From Variovorax paradoxus (GTDB lineage: Bacteria > Pseudomonadota > Gammaproteobacteria > Burkholderiales > Burkholderiaceae_C), in the NCBI RefSeq assembly GCF_030811855.1, contig NZ_JAUSRN010000012.1, positions 62,001-126,000 of the forward strand: DNA of 64,000 nucleotides, read 5' to 3'. Every line of letters starts with the position of its first letter. The stretch's first letter is position 1. The position numbers were made by a program, and so were the translations under genes. The notes below the pieces were generated by a model. The model saw nothing but the letters and a program-made list of their open reading frames with translations. It did not search any database and was not told where the DNA came from. This document shows positions 15,838-25,083 of the stretch, piece by piece.

Positions 15838-17924
15838 AGCGCTGGCTCCGTTACGGCGCCCTCGGGTTGTGCGGCGCGGGGCAGGTGCTGGGCGGCACAT
15901 CCGCAAGGGCGCAGCCGGAGGCGGCGCAATACATCGATCGCGTGCTCGACGACAGCCCGCAGGCCGCGCCGGTCGACGAGCCCCAGACCCAGGGTACCGG
16001 CTGGCCGCGCGGCTGGACCGTCGAGGGGCAGTCCACCCGTCAAAGCGGCGCCACGCGCACGCAGAGTAATTCGCTGCTGTTCTCGGGTTACCTCGACACG
16101 CCCGACTACGGCACCTTGTCTGCCAACCTGAACCTGAACCGCGATTCGGTGCCGGTGAGCGGCATCGCGTTGTACGGCACCACCGGAACGCCGCTGACGC
16201 AGGTGCCCTATACCTACCGCAGCGGCAGCACCTGGCGCATCGACCAGCGCGCCATGCCTTTTGACGGCGGCTGGTTCGGCAACAACAGCATCGGCAACAT
16301 CAACATGGCGAGCACGCCGCTCGCGCGCGGTGTCGGTCGGGTCTACCTGCCCAGCCTGCCGATCGAGGGCGCCTCGCTCAGCATCGAGCAGCCCGGGCGC
16401 ACCACGCTGAATGCCTCAGCCGGGCGGCTTGGCTATTTCGACGGCATCTCGTCCCAGGGCTTCTCGTCCGGACGGGGCACCGCGGCGGGCGCCGGTGCAC
16501 AGACCCAGCTGAGCGGCAGCGACGGCCCTTACGCGCTGGGCCGCACCGATGCGGCGGTCCAGATGGTCGAGACCCGCAACTTCAACGCCAATGGCGTGCC
16601 CGGCTTTGCGCAGGACACGCGCTCGGTGTGGAGCGCCGTCTCGTGGCAAGGGCAGGCGCCGTGGGCCGATTCCGTCGGCAAAGGCTATGGGGGCGTCGGC
16701 GAGCGCGTGGGCGGCCTGCGGGTCCAGGCCAACCTGGCGCACAGCAACGGGCAGCCCTCTGACGCCTCGTCGCGCGCGGCGCGCGATTCAGCCACCGGCG
16801 GCTGGGTCGACGCAACCTGGCGCACGCAGCTGATGCAGCAGAGCGCGACCGTGTTCTATTTCCAGCCCTCGCTGCGATGGGGCGGCGATTCGCTGCCGAG
16901 TGACCTGCGGGGTGCCTCGTGGCGCGGCGACGTTTCCACCCGCCAATGGCAACTGGGCGGCAACATCGAGGTAAGCGACAGCGTGAGCGGACTCCAGCGC
17001 CGCTCGCTCTACGGCAATCTCTTCGGCCGCTTTCGGCTGGACTCGCGCGACTCGCTCTCCGGCAACGTGGCCGCGCGCACCGGCAACTATGCGGCGCAAT
17101 CGGCACAGTTCACCTGGGAACACAAGTCCGACTGGGGCTACAGCCAGTGGCGCACCGACGTTGCACACGGCACCGACCTTCGCGTGCTGCGCACCGGCAT
17201 CGATCACGCTTGGCGTGTCAGCGAGGACCAGACGCTCTCGACCTCGCTGGCCTACGAGCAATCGCGCCAATCCGGCGTCGATGCGCGCACGGTGCACTGG
17301 GGGGTGCTCGGCACCACGCCGCTGGCCGCCGGCGCCCGGCTCGACCTGAGCCTGCGCGGCAGCAACGGCATCGGCGACACCGATTCGCGCTTCTTGAGCG
17401 CCAACGCGCGCCTGAGCTGGCCCCTCGGCCTGGGCTGGTCGTTCATTGCCCAGTACGCCGCCGCACGCGGGCAGGAGTCGCTCAACCCGGCCGTGGTGTC
17501 GGCCCTGACAACGGCCATGCAACAAGCCGTGCGCGTGCTTCCCTCCAACCGCTCGTTCATGGTGGCGCTTCGCTACGAGAGCCGCGCGGGCGTGGCCAGC
17601 GCCCCCATCGGCGGCCTTCCCGGCGCCGGCGCGGGCAAGCTCGAGGGCTATGTCTTCTTCGACCAGAACAACAACGGACTGCGCGAAGCCAGCGAAGGCG
17701 GTGTCCCGGGCGTGACGGTGGTGCTCGACCGCGGCTACGTGGCCCGCACCGATGCCCAAGGCCGCTACAGCTTCCCCTCCGTGGCCGCCGGCAGCCACCA
17801 GATCGAGCTGGTTCAAGACAACCTGCCGCTGCCCTGGAGCAGTGCCGGTTCCCCGTCGCGACGCGTCAACGTCTACGTGCGAGACGCCGCCATGACCGAC
17901 TTTCCTATCCAGAAAGACCATTGA
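15834..17924 (+). CDS. Outer-membrane usher-like barrel with C-terminal SdrD B-like domain
   Basis: 696 residues from ATG 15834. A signal peptide (to about ARAQ) is followed by a long chain of alternating polar and aromatic strands typical of an outer-membrane beta barrel (for example SLLFSGYLDTPDYGTLSANL, SLYGNLFGRFRLDSRDSL, FIAQYAAARGQ). No canonical usher plug or cysteine-paired C-terminal domain is seen. Instead residues about 602-665 form an SdrD B-type domain: LEGYVFFDQNNNGLREASEGG, VPGVTVVLDRG, TDAQGRYSFPSVAAGSHQIEL. It probably exports or anchors the subunits delivered by the chaperone. Canonical ushers have about 800 residues, so this is shorter and differently built. Confidence 0.75.
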   Translation: MKRWLRYGALGLCGAGQVLGGTSARAQPEAAQYIDRVLDDSPQAAPVDEPQTQGTGWPRGWTVEGQSTRQSGATRTQSNSLLFSGYLDTPDYGTLSANLNLNRDSVPVSGIALYGTTGTPLTQVPYTYRSGSTWRIDQRAMPFDGGWFGNNSIGNINMASTPLARGVGRVYLPSLPIEGASLSIEQPGRTTLNASAGRLGYFDGISSQGFSSGRGTAAGAGAQTQLSGSDGPYALGRTDAAVQMVETRNFNANGVPGFAQDTRSVWSAVSWQGQAPWADSVGKGYGGVGERVGGLRVQANLAHSNGQPSDASSRAARDSATGGWVDATWRTQLMQQSATVFYFQPSLRWGGDSLPSDLRGASWRGDVSTRQWQLGGNIEVSDSVSGLQRRSLYGNLFGRFRLDSRDSLSGNVAARTGNYAAQSAQFTWEHKSDWGYSQWRTDVAHGTDLRVLRTGIDHAWRVSEDQTLSTSLAYEQSRQSGVDARTVHWGVLGTTPLAAGARLDLSLRGSNGIGDTDSRFLSANARLSWPLGLGWSFIAQYAAARGQESLNPAVVSALTTAMQQAVRVLPSNRSFMVALRYESRAGVASAPIGGLPGAGAGKLEGYVFFDQNNNGLREASEGGVPGVTVVLDRGYVARTDAQGRYSFPSVAAGSHQIELVQDNLPLPWSSAGSPSRRVNVYVRDAAMTDFPIQKDH

Positions 17925-18068
17925 ATCCGACGAAAGGCAGTTGCGCTTTCACCCCCTGCTGTATTTACTTGCTCTGCCGGTCTTCATTTTTGAAGCTTTC
18001 CGCCGATCAACGAAGGCCGGTCATCGCCGAGATGTTTCCAGCCCAGTGTTTTTCGGGGGGAAAGCCTT

Positions 18069-18392
18069 ATGTCCGGAAGCAGGTTGTCTGCGGGGGTGTG
18101 CCTCAATGGCGCCCTGTTCGCATTGCTTCTTCTTCTGCCGCCCGTCTGTGCGGCGGAGAGCATGCTCGGGCGCGGCACAGCCACAGGCCAGCTGGGCTTC
18201 AAGGTCGTCGTGCCGCCGGTGATGCGCGTGTTGCAGGTCACGGCCCTGCAGGACGGCTACGAGTACCGCATCTGGACCAACACCAGATCCGCCGTTTTCA
18301 ACGGCCGCGAGTACCGCTTCTCCAGGGTGGGCGAGTACACGCTGAAAGTGCCTTCGTCCCCGCAGGGGGTGTACCTCGTGCACGGTCTCTGA
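18069..18392 (+). CDS. Small secreted protein related to the pilin-like subunits
   Basis: 107 residues with a signal peptide (ALFALLLLLPPVCAAE). The mature start GQLGFKVVVPPVMRVLQVTAL repeats the FKxVVPxVxxLQV pattern of the 13146-13796 product, so it is a short relative. The rest (YEYRIWTNTRSAVFNGREY, RVGEYTLKVPSSPQGVYLVHGL) is compact and lacks the long beta region. It follows the barrel gene after 144 bp and may have its own promoter. A purine run (GGGGGGAAAG) before the ATG can serve as the ribosome-binding site. It may be an initiator, terminator or regulatory subunit. Confidence 0.7.
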   Translation: MSGSRLSAGVCLNGALFALLLLLPPVCAAESMLGRGTATGQLGFKVVVPPVMRVLQVTALQDGYEYRIWTNTRSAVFNGREYRFSRVGEYTLKVPSSPQGVYLVHGL

Positions 18393-18444
18393 AATCGGCC
18401 GCGCGCGGCTGCAAGCGCCGGCCGGCGCTGGGCTGACACGCAGC

Positions 18445-18702
18445 ATGGCGACCTCCTATTGGACCCGCATGTGCGTGAACTGCGGACATGGCCGGCTCGT
18501 GTTGCAGCACGACGTCACCTATCGCCGGGTCTATGCGCACTGCGAAGACTGCGAAATGGGTTGGCTGCGCGCGGCCGAGCAGGCCGACCCTGACAAGGGG
18601 TTCCTCACGCTGCTCGGCGATTTCGGGTTCGTCGACGCGAGCTTCGAAGAGATCGCTCAGTCTGAATGGGTGGATCATGTCTGCGGGTCATTCGACAAAT
18701 GA
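18445..18702 (+). CDS. Small zinc-ribbon-like protein
   Basis: 85 residues. Two cysteine pairs, CVNCGH near residue 10 and CEDCEMGW near residue 33, suggest a treble-clef or zinc-ribbon fold. The C-terminal half is acidic and helical (FVDASFEEIAQSEWVDHVCGSF). No signal peptide or membrane segment. No family name is recognised and the neighbours give no job. It lies 52 bp after the short pilin-like gene on the same strand and is convergent with a histidine kinase gene. Codon use fits the surrounding genome, so it is probably a real gene. Confidence 0.65.
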   Translation: MATSYWTRMCVNCGHGRLVLQHDVTYRRVYAHCEDCEMGWLRAAEQADPDKGFLTLLGDFGFVDASFEEIAQSEWVDHVCGSFDK

Positions 18703-18723
18703 GACATGGGGCCAATTCATCAT

Positions 18724-20682
18724 CTAGGGCGGAACGGCCCCATGGTGAAGCGGTAGCCAGAGGGTGAAGCGGGTTCCGGCGCTGCTCGATTCCCAGTTCA
18801 CGGCGCCGCCGATGGCCGACGCGCGCCGCTGCTGGTTGCGCAGCCCCCGCCCACTCCGTCGCAAGGCCTCGTCAACGTCGAAGCCGGCCCCGTCGTCTTC
18901 GATCACCACGCGCACGCCCCGGCCATCCGTGGTGGTGCTGAAGCAGATGGTGGTAGCCCGCGTGTGGCGCAGCACGTTGGCCACGCATTCCTGCATGATG
19001 CGCAGGATGTGCAGCGCGCTGCCCGGGTCCAGCCATGGCAGCGCGGGCACCGGCTGCACTTCCCAGCGCAGCGCGAGGCCGGCGCTCTCGATGCGCGGCG
19101 CCAACCTGAAGCGCAAGGTCGCCAACAGCAGCAGCAGATCGGCGTCCACGCTTTCCATCGAATCGATCGCCAGCTTCAGGTCGTCCATGCAGCCCTTGAG
19201 CACGCCGGAGATCTCGGCCTTGTTCATGACGCCCTGCTCCACCGAACGGATGGCGCTGATCAGCGACGAGCCCAGGCCGTCATGCATGTCCTGCATGAGG
19301 CGTCGGCGCTCGGCACCCAACATGTGCTCGTTCTCGATCACGCGCATCCGCTGGTAGCTTTGCTCCAGTTCGGCCTCGCGCGCCTGCAGGCGCTCCGCCA
19401 GACCCTTGTTCAGCCGGCCCACCTCGGCGAACGCGCCGGTGTAGCGCTGGAACATGATGTACGAGAAGATGAAGAACAGGCCGATGATCGCGTAAGGCGA
19501 GGTGTACACGCTCTCCGGACTCACCAGGTTGTTTTGCAGGAGCCCGTCGTACGAGGTGAACGCGACAGCCAGCACGGCCCAGCCCGCCACCAGCCGCCCC
19601 TCCGGCAATCTGGCGCGCAGTGCCTTGTGCAGATTCACCGTGAAGATCAGCACCGCAATGGGCAGCACCATCAGGTTGAGCAGCGGCGTGACCAGATACA
19701 GGTTCGCAAACGCCGCGTGAGGCATCGCCGCGATGCTGCTGGCCGTTGCGAGCGCCACCGAAGAACGGGTCAGCCAGGCCGAGGGCTGCTGGTGCAGGCG
19801 CTGCAGAAACAGGTGGATGAGAACGATCAGCCAGAGCAGCGAGGCCACGGTGATCCATTCGAACCACCCGTCCGAGACCGGGAGGTTCTCGCCGCTCACG
19901 TAGTAGTGCAGCGTGCGCAGAAAGGCCATCGCGGAGATGGCAAAGAACAACAGATAGAGTGATCCGCGCCTTCGGCCCAACCACACCGCCAATGCGAAGG
20001 CACCCACCGCGAGGAACGCGGCGCTGCCCATGAACGGCAGCTGCACCTGCAGCAGCTGGCGCGCCTGGTAGCGCCAGTTCAGTGAATCCTGGTCGCCCAC
20101 CCACACGGTCGAGAATCCGCTGCCGCTGCTGCGCAGCCGGTCGACGCGAATCAGGACCGACGCCGGCGACATCGCATGCGCGGTCGCATTCAACGGCATC
20201 AGTAGCGGATGGTTGTAGCCGTTGTGCACGGGGCTGCCGTGCGATTGATAGAGCAAGACGCCGTCGCCGTACACCGCAATGTGGCCGAGGGTCTTCCAGC
20301 GCGGAAGGTAGAGAAAGCGGTGCTGCGCCGATGGCGCGAGCTGGGTCAGATCGATGCGGTACCAGTCGGTGATGGTTCGCACGCCGCCCATCGACGTGGG
20401 CACCAGTTCGCGCTCGGCCGTGTGCGGGAGGCTGACCGTCTTCCACCCATCGCTCGGCAGCTCGGCGTCCTCGGCGCGACGCGGAGGGGCGGAATACCCC
20501 GCGCCTGAAACCGACAGCAGCTCGGCGTGCCTGACGTGAAGGACGCCGCTCTGCCGCTGCACCTCGTCCGCGGCCGGAGCCTCGCTGGCGTGCGCGCAAG
20601 GCAAGGCCGCGAGCGGCAGGGCGAGCCACAGTTTGGCGATCCACCGGACGACCCGCGAACCACCTTTGCGGCCGGCCGTCAT
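18724..20682 (-). CDS. 7TMR-DISM sensor histidine kinase (NarL-type HisKA_3)
   Basis: 652 residues. A signal peptide and a periplasmic jelly-roll-like domain (to about residue 210; SDGWKTVSLPHTAERELV, ITDWYRIDL) precede seven hydrophobic segments (about 215-410) as in 7TMR-DISM receptors. After a coiled coil (LNKGLAERLQAREAELEQSYQ) comes the HisKA_3 box RRRLMQDMHDGLGSSLISAI, then an N-box (MQECVANVLRHTRAT) and G-box (EDDGAGFDVDEA, GRGLRNQQRRA). It senses an outside ligand and phosphorylates a LuxR-type response regulator. No response regulator gene is adjacent, so the partner is elsewhere. Confidence 0.92.
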   Translation of the reverse strand: MTAGRKGGSRVVRWIAKLWLALPLAALPCAHASEAPAADEVQRQSGVLHVRHAELLSVSGAGYSAPPRRAEDAELPSDGWKTVSLPHTAERELVPTSMGGVRTITDWYRIDLTQLAPSAQHRFLYLPRWKTLGHIAVYGDGVLLYQSHGSPVHNGYNHPLLMPLNATAHAMSPASVLIRVDRLRSSGSGFSTVWVGDQDSLNWRYQARQLLQVQLPFMGSAAFLAVGAFALAVWLGRRRGSLYLLFFAISAMAFLRTLHYYVSGENLPVSDGWFEWITVASLLWLIVLIHLFLQRLHQQPSAWLTRSSVALATASSIAAMPHAAFANLYLVTPLLNLMVLPIAVLIFTVNLHKALRARLPEGRLVAGWAVLAVAFTSYDGLLQNNLVSPESVYTSPYAIIGLFFIFSYIMFQRYTGAFAEVGRLNKGLAERLQAREAELEQSYQRMRVIENEHMLGAERRRLMQDMHDGLGSSLISAIRSVEQGVMNKAEISGVLKGCMDDLKLAIDSMESVDADLLLLLATLRFRLAPRIESAGLALRWEVQPVPALPWLDPGSALHILRIMQECVANVLRHTRATTICFSTTTDGRGVRVVIEDDGAGFDVDEALRRSGRGLRNQQRRASAIGGAVNWESSSAGTRFTLWLPLHHGAVPP

Positions 20683-20866
20683 GAAATGCTTCGGACCTGG
20701 ATGCCAGCATCACCCGCCATCGTGGCGACACGAAGAGTGTGGTGGCCGAACACGACGTGAGACGCTTTCATCAGGACACAATTATGTGCTGGACCAGCCA
20801 CACATGCGTCCTGCGGGGCGAAGGGGACCGATTTGCCCCGGCGCCATGCTCTGGTACAAAGCCTCC

Positions 20867-22006
20867 ATGACGGTCCCACTCGCGACCTCCATCGTCGATC
20901 TCCTGCTCGGGCTAAAACTCGGGGCTTCCGACAACGTCGCGCACGATCGCTGGTCGCTCGAGGGCGTCACCTGGAAGTCCGAACAAGAGGGCGCGATCGA
21001 AGTCGGCGCTCGCCAGTTCGAGGCGATCGCGCTTCGGCTGGCGTCGGGCGCGATCACTCTGGAGATCGACCGCATTGCCGTGCGTGAACTCGTGGGGCAC
21101 CTGCGCACCGACGCCGGCGCGCCGCATCTGACGGCGTTGGAGGCTGCCGAGGCCGAGCTTTCGGGCGTGAGGCTGCAGGGTCCGCTGACCATGCCGCCGC
21201 AGCTGCGGGCCGCGTGGCAGGCCTTGCGGAGTACGGATGCGTCGGCCACGCCCAGCACGGCAGCCGAGGCCTGGTGCCTCGGCCCGCTCGACGCGGCAGA
21301 CGGCACGATCCGCGGCGAGATCACCGACGCGCACCTGCTGTTCGACGCCGATGTCACCGTGCCCATTCGGCAGGGGCACATCGACTTCAACGACGCGACT
21401 GTCGAACATGTGGGACCGGACTCGCGCATGGGCGTGAGCCGGCTGGGCCTGTATGTCGACGCGCCGAATGGGCGCAGCTATCTCTACCAGTTCGCATCGG
21501 CGCCGCTCGCGGGTGTGGAATTCGAGCGACGCGGCGCTTTGCTGAATCCGTGGGTTTCGGAACGCGGCAAGCTGCACCTGAAGACTTTCGCCGAGACGAT
21601 GCTGCGCCAGAGTGCCGGGGGCCAGGGCCAGGGCTTGACGGAGCAGGCGCGCCTGTTGCTCGGCCGTACCGCGCTGTCGGGCGAAGTGCAGCTCAGCGAC
21701 GGACTCTTTGCCGTACCGGGCCTGCACGTGCGACTGGAGGGGCGCGCCGAAGGACGCAATGCGGTCGCCATGCACTCCGAGGCCCTGGGCCAGGGATTGA
21801 CCGTGGAGATGGCCGCGCTGTCGGCCAGCAAGGCCGTGGCGGATTGGAGGGGCGCGCAACTGGGCTGCGAGGAGATCACGGCACGGCTCAAGCTCCAGCT
21901 GCGGGTCGAAGGGCAACAACTGCGCTTCGTCCTCGAGATCGAGAACTGCAAGGTGGTCGGAGCGCGGGTCGATCTTCGTCCACATCGGGACGCTCGAAAC
22001 GCGTAG
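20867..22006 (+). CDS. Conserved hypothetical protein
   Basis: 379 residues if started at ATG 20867; an in-frame ATG at 20846 is an alternative and neither has a strong ribosome-binding site. There is no signal peptide. The sequence has amphipathic beta stretches (FEAIALRLASGAITLEIDRIAV, LSGEVQLSDGLFAVPGLHVRLEGRAEG) that resemble lipid-binding or AsmA-like repeats, but I do not recognise the family. The C-terminus RLKLQLRVEGQQLRFVLEIENCKVVGARVDLRP repeats the pattern. It precedes the DAHP synthase gene by 89 bp on the same strand and may be co-transcribed. Confidence 0.7.
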   Translation: MTVPLATSIVDLLLGLKLGASDNVAHDRWSLEGVTWKSEQEGAIEVGARQFEAIALRLASGAITLEIDRIAVRELVGHLRTDAGAPHLTALEAAEAELSGVRLQGPLTMPPQLRAAWQALRSTDASATPSTAAEAWCLGPLDAADGTIRGEITDAHLLFDADVTVPIRQGHIDFNDATVEHVGPDSRMGVSRLGLYVDAPNGRSYLYQFASAPLAGVEFERRGALLNPWVSERGKLHLKTFAETMLRQSAGGQGQGLTEQARLLLGRTALSGEVQLSDGLFAVPGLHVRLEGRAEGRNAVAMHSEALGQGLTVEMAALSASKAVADWRGAQLGCEEITARLKLQLRVEGQQLRFVLEIENCKVVGARVDLRPHRDARNA

Positions 22007-22095
22007 CGGCGGCGGCAACCTGGCTATCTCGCAAGCGCGCCGGCCGTGGGCGCCTTCGAGACGACAATCGAAGGAGCCCGTTTGAACTCACAGCC

Positions 22096-23226
22096 ATGAC
22101 CATGCCCCGCCTCGACGACCCTCTCCACGACGCCGAAATCGGCTCCCGCGACAGCACGCTCGACACCACCCGGATCGACGACGTGCGCATCGGCGCCGTT
22201 CGTCCGCTCATGACCCCTGCCCTGCTGCAGGAACGCGTGCCCGTGCGCGACAACACGCTGGCATTGGTCGAAGGCAGCCGCGCGGCTATCGCCGACGTGC
22301 TGCATGGCCGCGACGACCGGCTGATCGTGGTGGTCGGCCCCTGCTCCATCCACGACCACGACCAGGCCATCGAATATGCGCAGCGCTTGAAGACGGTGGC
22401 CGATTCCCTGCAGGACGACCTGCTGATTGTGATGCGTGCCTACTTCGAGAAGCCGCGCACCACCGTGGGCTGGAAGGGCTACATCAACGACCCGCACCTG
22501 GACGGCAGCTTTGCGATCAACGAAGGACTGGAGCGCGCGCGGCGCCTGCTGCTCGAGCTGACCACCCTGGGCCTGCCGACCGGCACCGAGTTCCTCGACC
22601 TGCTGAGCCCGCAGTTCATTGCCGACCTGATCGCCTGGGGCGCCATCGGCGCCCGCACCACCGAGAGCCAAAGCCATCGGCAGCTGGCATCGGGCCTGAG
22701 CTGCCCCGTGGGCTTCAAGAACGGCACGGACGGCAGCGTCAAGGTCGCCGCCGACGCCATCCTCGCGGCGCGCGCACCGCATGCCTTCATGGGCATGACC
22801 AAGATGGGCATGGCGGCCATCTTCGAGACGCGCGGCAATGACGACTGCCACGTGATCCTGCGCGGCGGCAAGGCGCCCAACTATTCGGCCGCCGACGTCG
22901 CGGCCAGCTGCGAGGCGCTGGTGGCGAACGGCCTGCGGCCGCAGGTCATGGTCGACGTCTCGCACGGCAACAGCAGCAAGCAGCACCAGCGACAGATCGT
23001 GGTCGCCGAAGACGTGGCGGCGCAGATCGCGGCCGGCGAGCGGCGCATCACGGGCCTGATGATCGAAAGCCATCTCGAGGAAGGACGACAAGACCTCAAG
23101 CCTGGCGAGGCACTGAAGCACGGTGTCTCGATCACCGATGCGTGCATCGGCTTCGCCCAGACGGTGCCGGTGCTCGAGGGCCTGGCGACCGCGGTCAAGG
23201 CGCGGCGGCGCTTGTCGAAGGTTTAA
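22096..23226 (+). CDS. aroG: 3-deoxy-7-phosphoheptulonate (DAHP) synthase
   Basis: 376 residues. It catalyses the first step of the shikimate pathway, joining phosphoenolpyruvate and erythrose 4-phosphate. AroG/AroF/AroH-type signatures are intact: VVVGPCSIHDHDQA, MRAYFEKPRTTVGWKGYINDP, the metal-site HVILRGGKAPNYSAADV, and VDVSHGNSSKQ. The N-terminal extension (about residues 1-45) carries the feedback-inhibition region in this family. Which aromatic amino acid inhibits it cannot be told from sequence, so the symbol is given only for the family. The gene ends 10 bp from a convergent methyltransferase gene. Confidence 0.93.
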   Translation: MTMPRLDDPLHDAEIGSRDSTLDTTRIDDVRIGAVRPLMTPALLQERVPVRDNTLALVEGSRAAIADVLHGRDDRLIVVVGPCSIHDHDQAIEYAQRLKTVADSLQDDLLIVMRAYFEKPRTTVGWKGYINDPHLDGSFAINEGLERARRLLLELTTLGLPTGTEFLDLLSPQFIADLIAWGAIGARTTESQSHRQLASGLSCPVGFKNGTDGSVKVAADAILAARAPHAFMGMTKMGMAAIFETRGNDDCHVILRGGKAPNYSAADVAASCEALVANGLRPQVMVDVSHGNSSKQHQRQIVVAEDVAAQIAAGERRITGLMIESHLEEGRQDLKPGEALKHGVSITDACIGFAQTVPVLEGLATAVKARRRLSKV

Positions 23227-23236
23227 TGCTGGGGGG

Positions 23237-24049
23237 CTATTGCGCCGCCACGATCACATGCGCCTGGATCTTGCCGGCCACCTCGCCCTCGCCGTGGCGG
23301 CTTTCCATCGCTTCCGCGGCGCGGTCCGTGGCCAGCTGTAGCAAGCTGGCGTCGCGCGCCTCGATCTCGTTGCGCAGCGGCGTTCCCTGGCAATAGGCCA
23401 TGGCCACGTCGCGTGCCGAAGGCGCGCGGCTCAGCTTTTCTCGCGTTTCGATCTGGACATTGGCGAAGCCTGCGCGGCGCAAGTCCTCGCGGATCAGCGC
23501 GACTTCGTGATAGCCGTGGGGGGTGCGGGCCAGGAACCGCGGCGGATCGTTCGGGAACAGCGTGGCCACGGCGTTGGTGATGTCGTCGGCAAAGGCGTTC
23601 TCTTCGATGCGGTCCCAGACACTGAACACAAAGCGACCGCCCGGCCTCAATACGCGGCGCGCCTCGGCATAGCCCGCGGTACGGTCGGGGAAGAACATGG
23701 CGCCGAACTGGCAGCAGACCACGTCGAACGAGGCATCTTCGAACGGCAGGTCGAGCGCGTCCGCCTGCCGCCATTCGATCCGGGAATCGGGCGGCTGCCG
23801 GCTGGCGGCATAGTCGAGCATGGGCTGGTTGAGATCGGTCACCACGTAGCGCGCGTCAGTGCCGAGCTTTGGTGCCAGTGCCCGCGTGACCACGCCGCTG
23901 CCCGCTGCCGTTTCAAGCACCGCGCCGGGCGAGAACCCCGCGACCAGCGCCGCCGTATCGTCGGCGTATGCCTGGAAGATCAGAGGCACCATCAGCGTGT
24001 CGTAGAGCTTCGGGATCGAGCCCGCAAACACCTTGTCGCTCTCAGCCAT
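23237..24049 (-). CDS. Class I SAM-dependent methyltransferase
   Basis: 270 residues with a Rossmann methyltransferase core: motif I AVLETAAGSGVVTRALAP, acidic residue in YVVTDLNQPML, motif II-like ADALDLPFEDASFDVVCCQFG, and RVLRPGGRFVFSVWD. It belongs to the UbiE/Methyltransf_11 broad group. The C-terminal part (AMAYCQGTPLRNEIEARD) is common in small-molecule methyltransferases of proteobacteria. The acceptor is unknown. It stands alone between convergent and co-directional genes with gaps of 10 and 74 bp. Confidence 0.88.
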   Translation of the reverse strand: MAESDKVFAGSIPKLYDTLMVPLIFQAYADDTAALVAGFSPGAVLETAAGSGVVTRALAPKLGTDARYVVTDLNQPMLDYAASRQPPDSRIEWRQADALDLPFEDASFDVVCCQFGAMFFPDRTAGYAEARRVLRPGGRFVFSVWDRIEENAFADDITNAVATLFPNDPPRFLARTPHGYHEVALIREDLRRAGFANVQIETREKLSRAPSARDVAMAYCQGTPLRNEIEARDASLLQLATDRAAEAMESRHGEGEVAGKIQAHVIVAAQ

Positions 24050-24123
24050 GGAGTTCTCCTTGAAGCCCTGACGATCGGACGCTATGGTGGCCCGCGCATG
24101 CCACCCGCGTCAATGTCGGCCGC

Positions 24124-25083
24124 TCAAAAAAGAATGATCCACTCCCCGCGCAGATAGCGGTACACGTAGCTGGGCCCCGAGAAGGTGGTGCTGCGGCTGT
24201 AGCCGGCACCGAAGCGAAACACCTGCGACCCCCTCACCGGGCTTTGCAGGCTGAAGTCCAGCAGTCTCGTCGGCTGGCTCAGGTCATGATTGATGGTCTC
24301 GTTGCCGAGCCCCGCCGTTACCGCGGCGGTCCATCCCTGGAACCGCTGCCGCCAGCTGACCGCAAGCATCGACTCGGCATAGTTCTTTGGATTGAAATAG
24401 GCGCGGTCGACGTCCTCGTGGGTGCTGCGGTACGTTCGATAGCGCGCCTGCAAGGTCAGGCCCAGGTCGAGCGAGGGCTGATAGATCAGCCGCACGCGCC
24501 CGTGGTCACGCCGGTTGCCGTCCGAGAAATACTGCTGCGCCACCAGCCCGACCAGGGTCACGTGGCTTCCGAGCCCCTGGTCCACGGCCACGCCGACGAA
24601 AGAAAAATCGATGCCCCGGTCCAGCGACTTGGGTGTTTCCACCCAGTCGCGGGTCAGCAGGAACTCCACCGCCGTGCTCTTGGTGGGCGACAGGCGGTAG
24701 TTGCCGTCCAGCGTCAGCAGCGAATGCCCGCCCTGCTGGAACACGCCGGCTTCCAGGGCGCCTCCGTCGCCGCTTCGGGTTTCGATGGAGCGGGCGAGGA
24801 ACGAGATCTTCTGCCCGGCGCGTCGCCAGCTGTCCTGCTTGTATTGATAGTCGCCGAGGCGGAAGCCCAGGAAGCGATCCGCGTTTTCGAAGGCAGGAAA
24901 GAATTCGACAGACACGCGGCGCGACTGAAAATGATCGCTGTCGTTGGTCACGAAGAATTCCGTGCCAAAAGCCATGTCGGCTTTTTTTTCCTCGTCCTTG
25001 GCTTCCTCAGCTTGGCAGTTAGCCGCCATCAGCACCATGAATCCCAAAGGAACCGCAGCAAGGTTTCTGAATGGCACCGTCAT
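24124..25083 (-). CDS. YaiO-like outer-membrane beta-barrel protein
   Basis: 319 residues with a signal peptide (to about NCQA) and then repeated amphipathic strands ending in an aromatic residue (YVYRYLRGEWIILF), as in outer-membrane barrels. It overlaps the stop of the glycosyltransferase gene by 4 bp (ATGA at 25080-25083), so the two are translated together. In Escherichia coli an outer-membrane barrel (YaiO) is likewise paired with a family 2 glycosyltransferase (YaiP). By analogy this one may export or display a polysaccharide made by the partner. The exact family is inferred, not confirmed. Confidence 0.7.
   Translation of the reverse strand: MTVPFRNLAAVPLGFMVLMAANCQAEEAKDEEKKADMAFGTEFFVTNDSDHFQSRRVSVEFFPAFENADRFLGFRLGDYQYKQDSWRRAGQKISFLARSIETRSGDGGALEAGVFQQGGHSLLTLDGNYRLSPTKSTAVEFLLTRDWVETPKSLDRGIDFSFVGVAVDQGLGSHVTLVGLVAQQYFSDGNRRDHGRVRLIYQPSLDLGLTLQARYRTYRSTHEDVDRAYFNPKNYAESMLAVSWRQRFQGWTAAVTAGLGNETINHDLSQPTRLLDFSLQSPVRGSQVFRFGAGYSRSTTFSGPSYVYRYLRGEWIILF

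Noticed and set aside
14571..17924. Open frame of over 1100 codons covering the chaperone and barrel genes
   Set aside because: Only the part from 15834 has protein-like composition; the earlier part is an Arg/Ala-rich shadow of the two overlapping genes in other frames.
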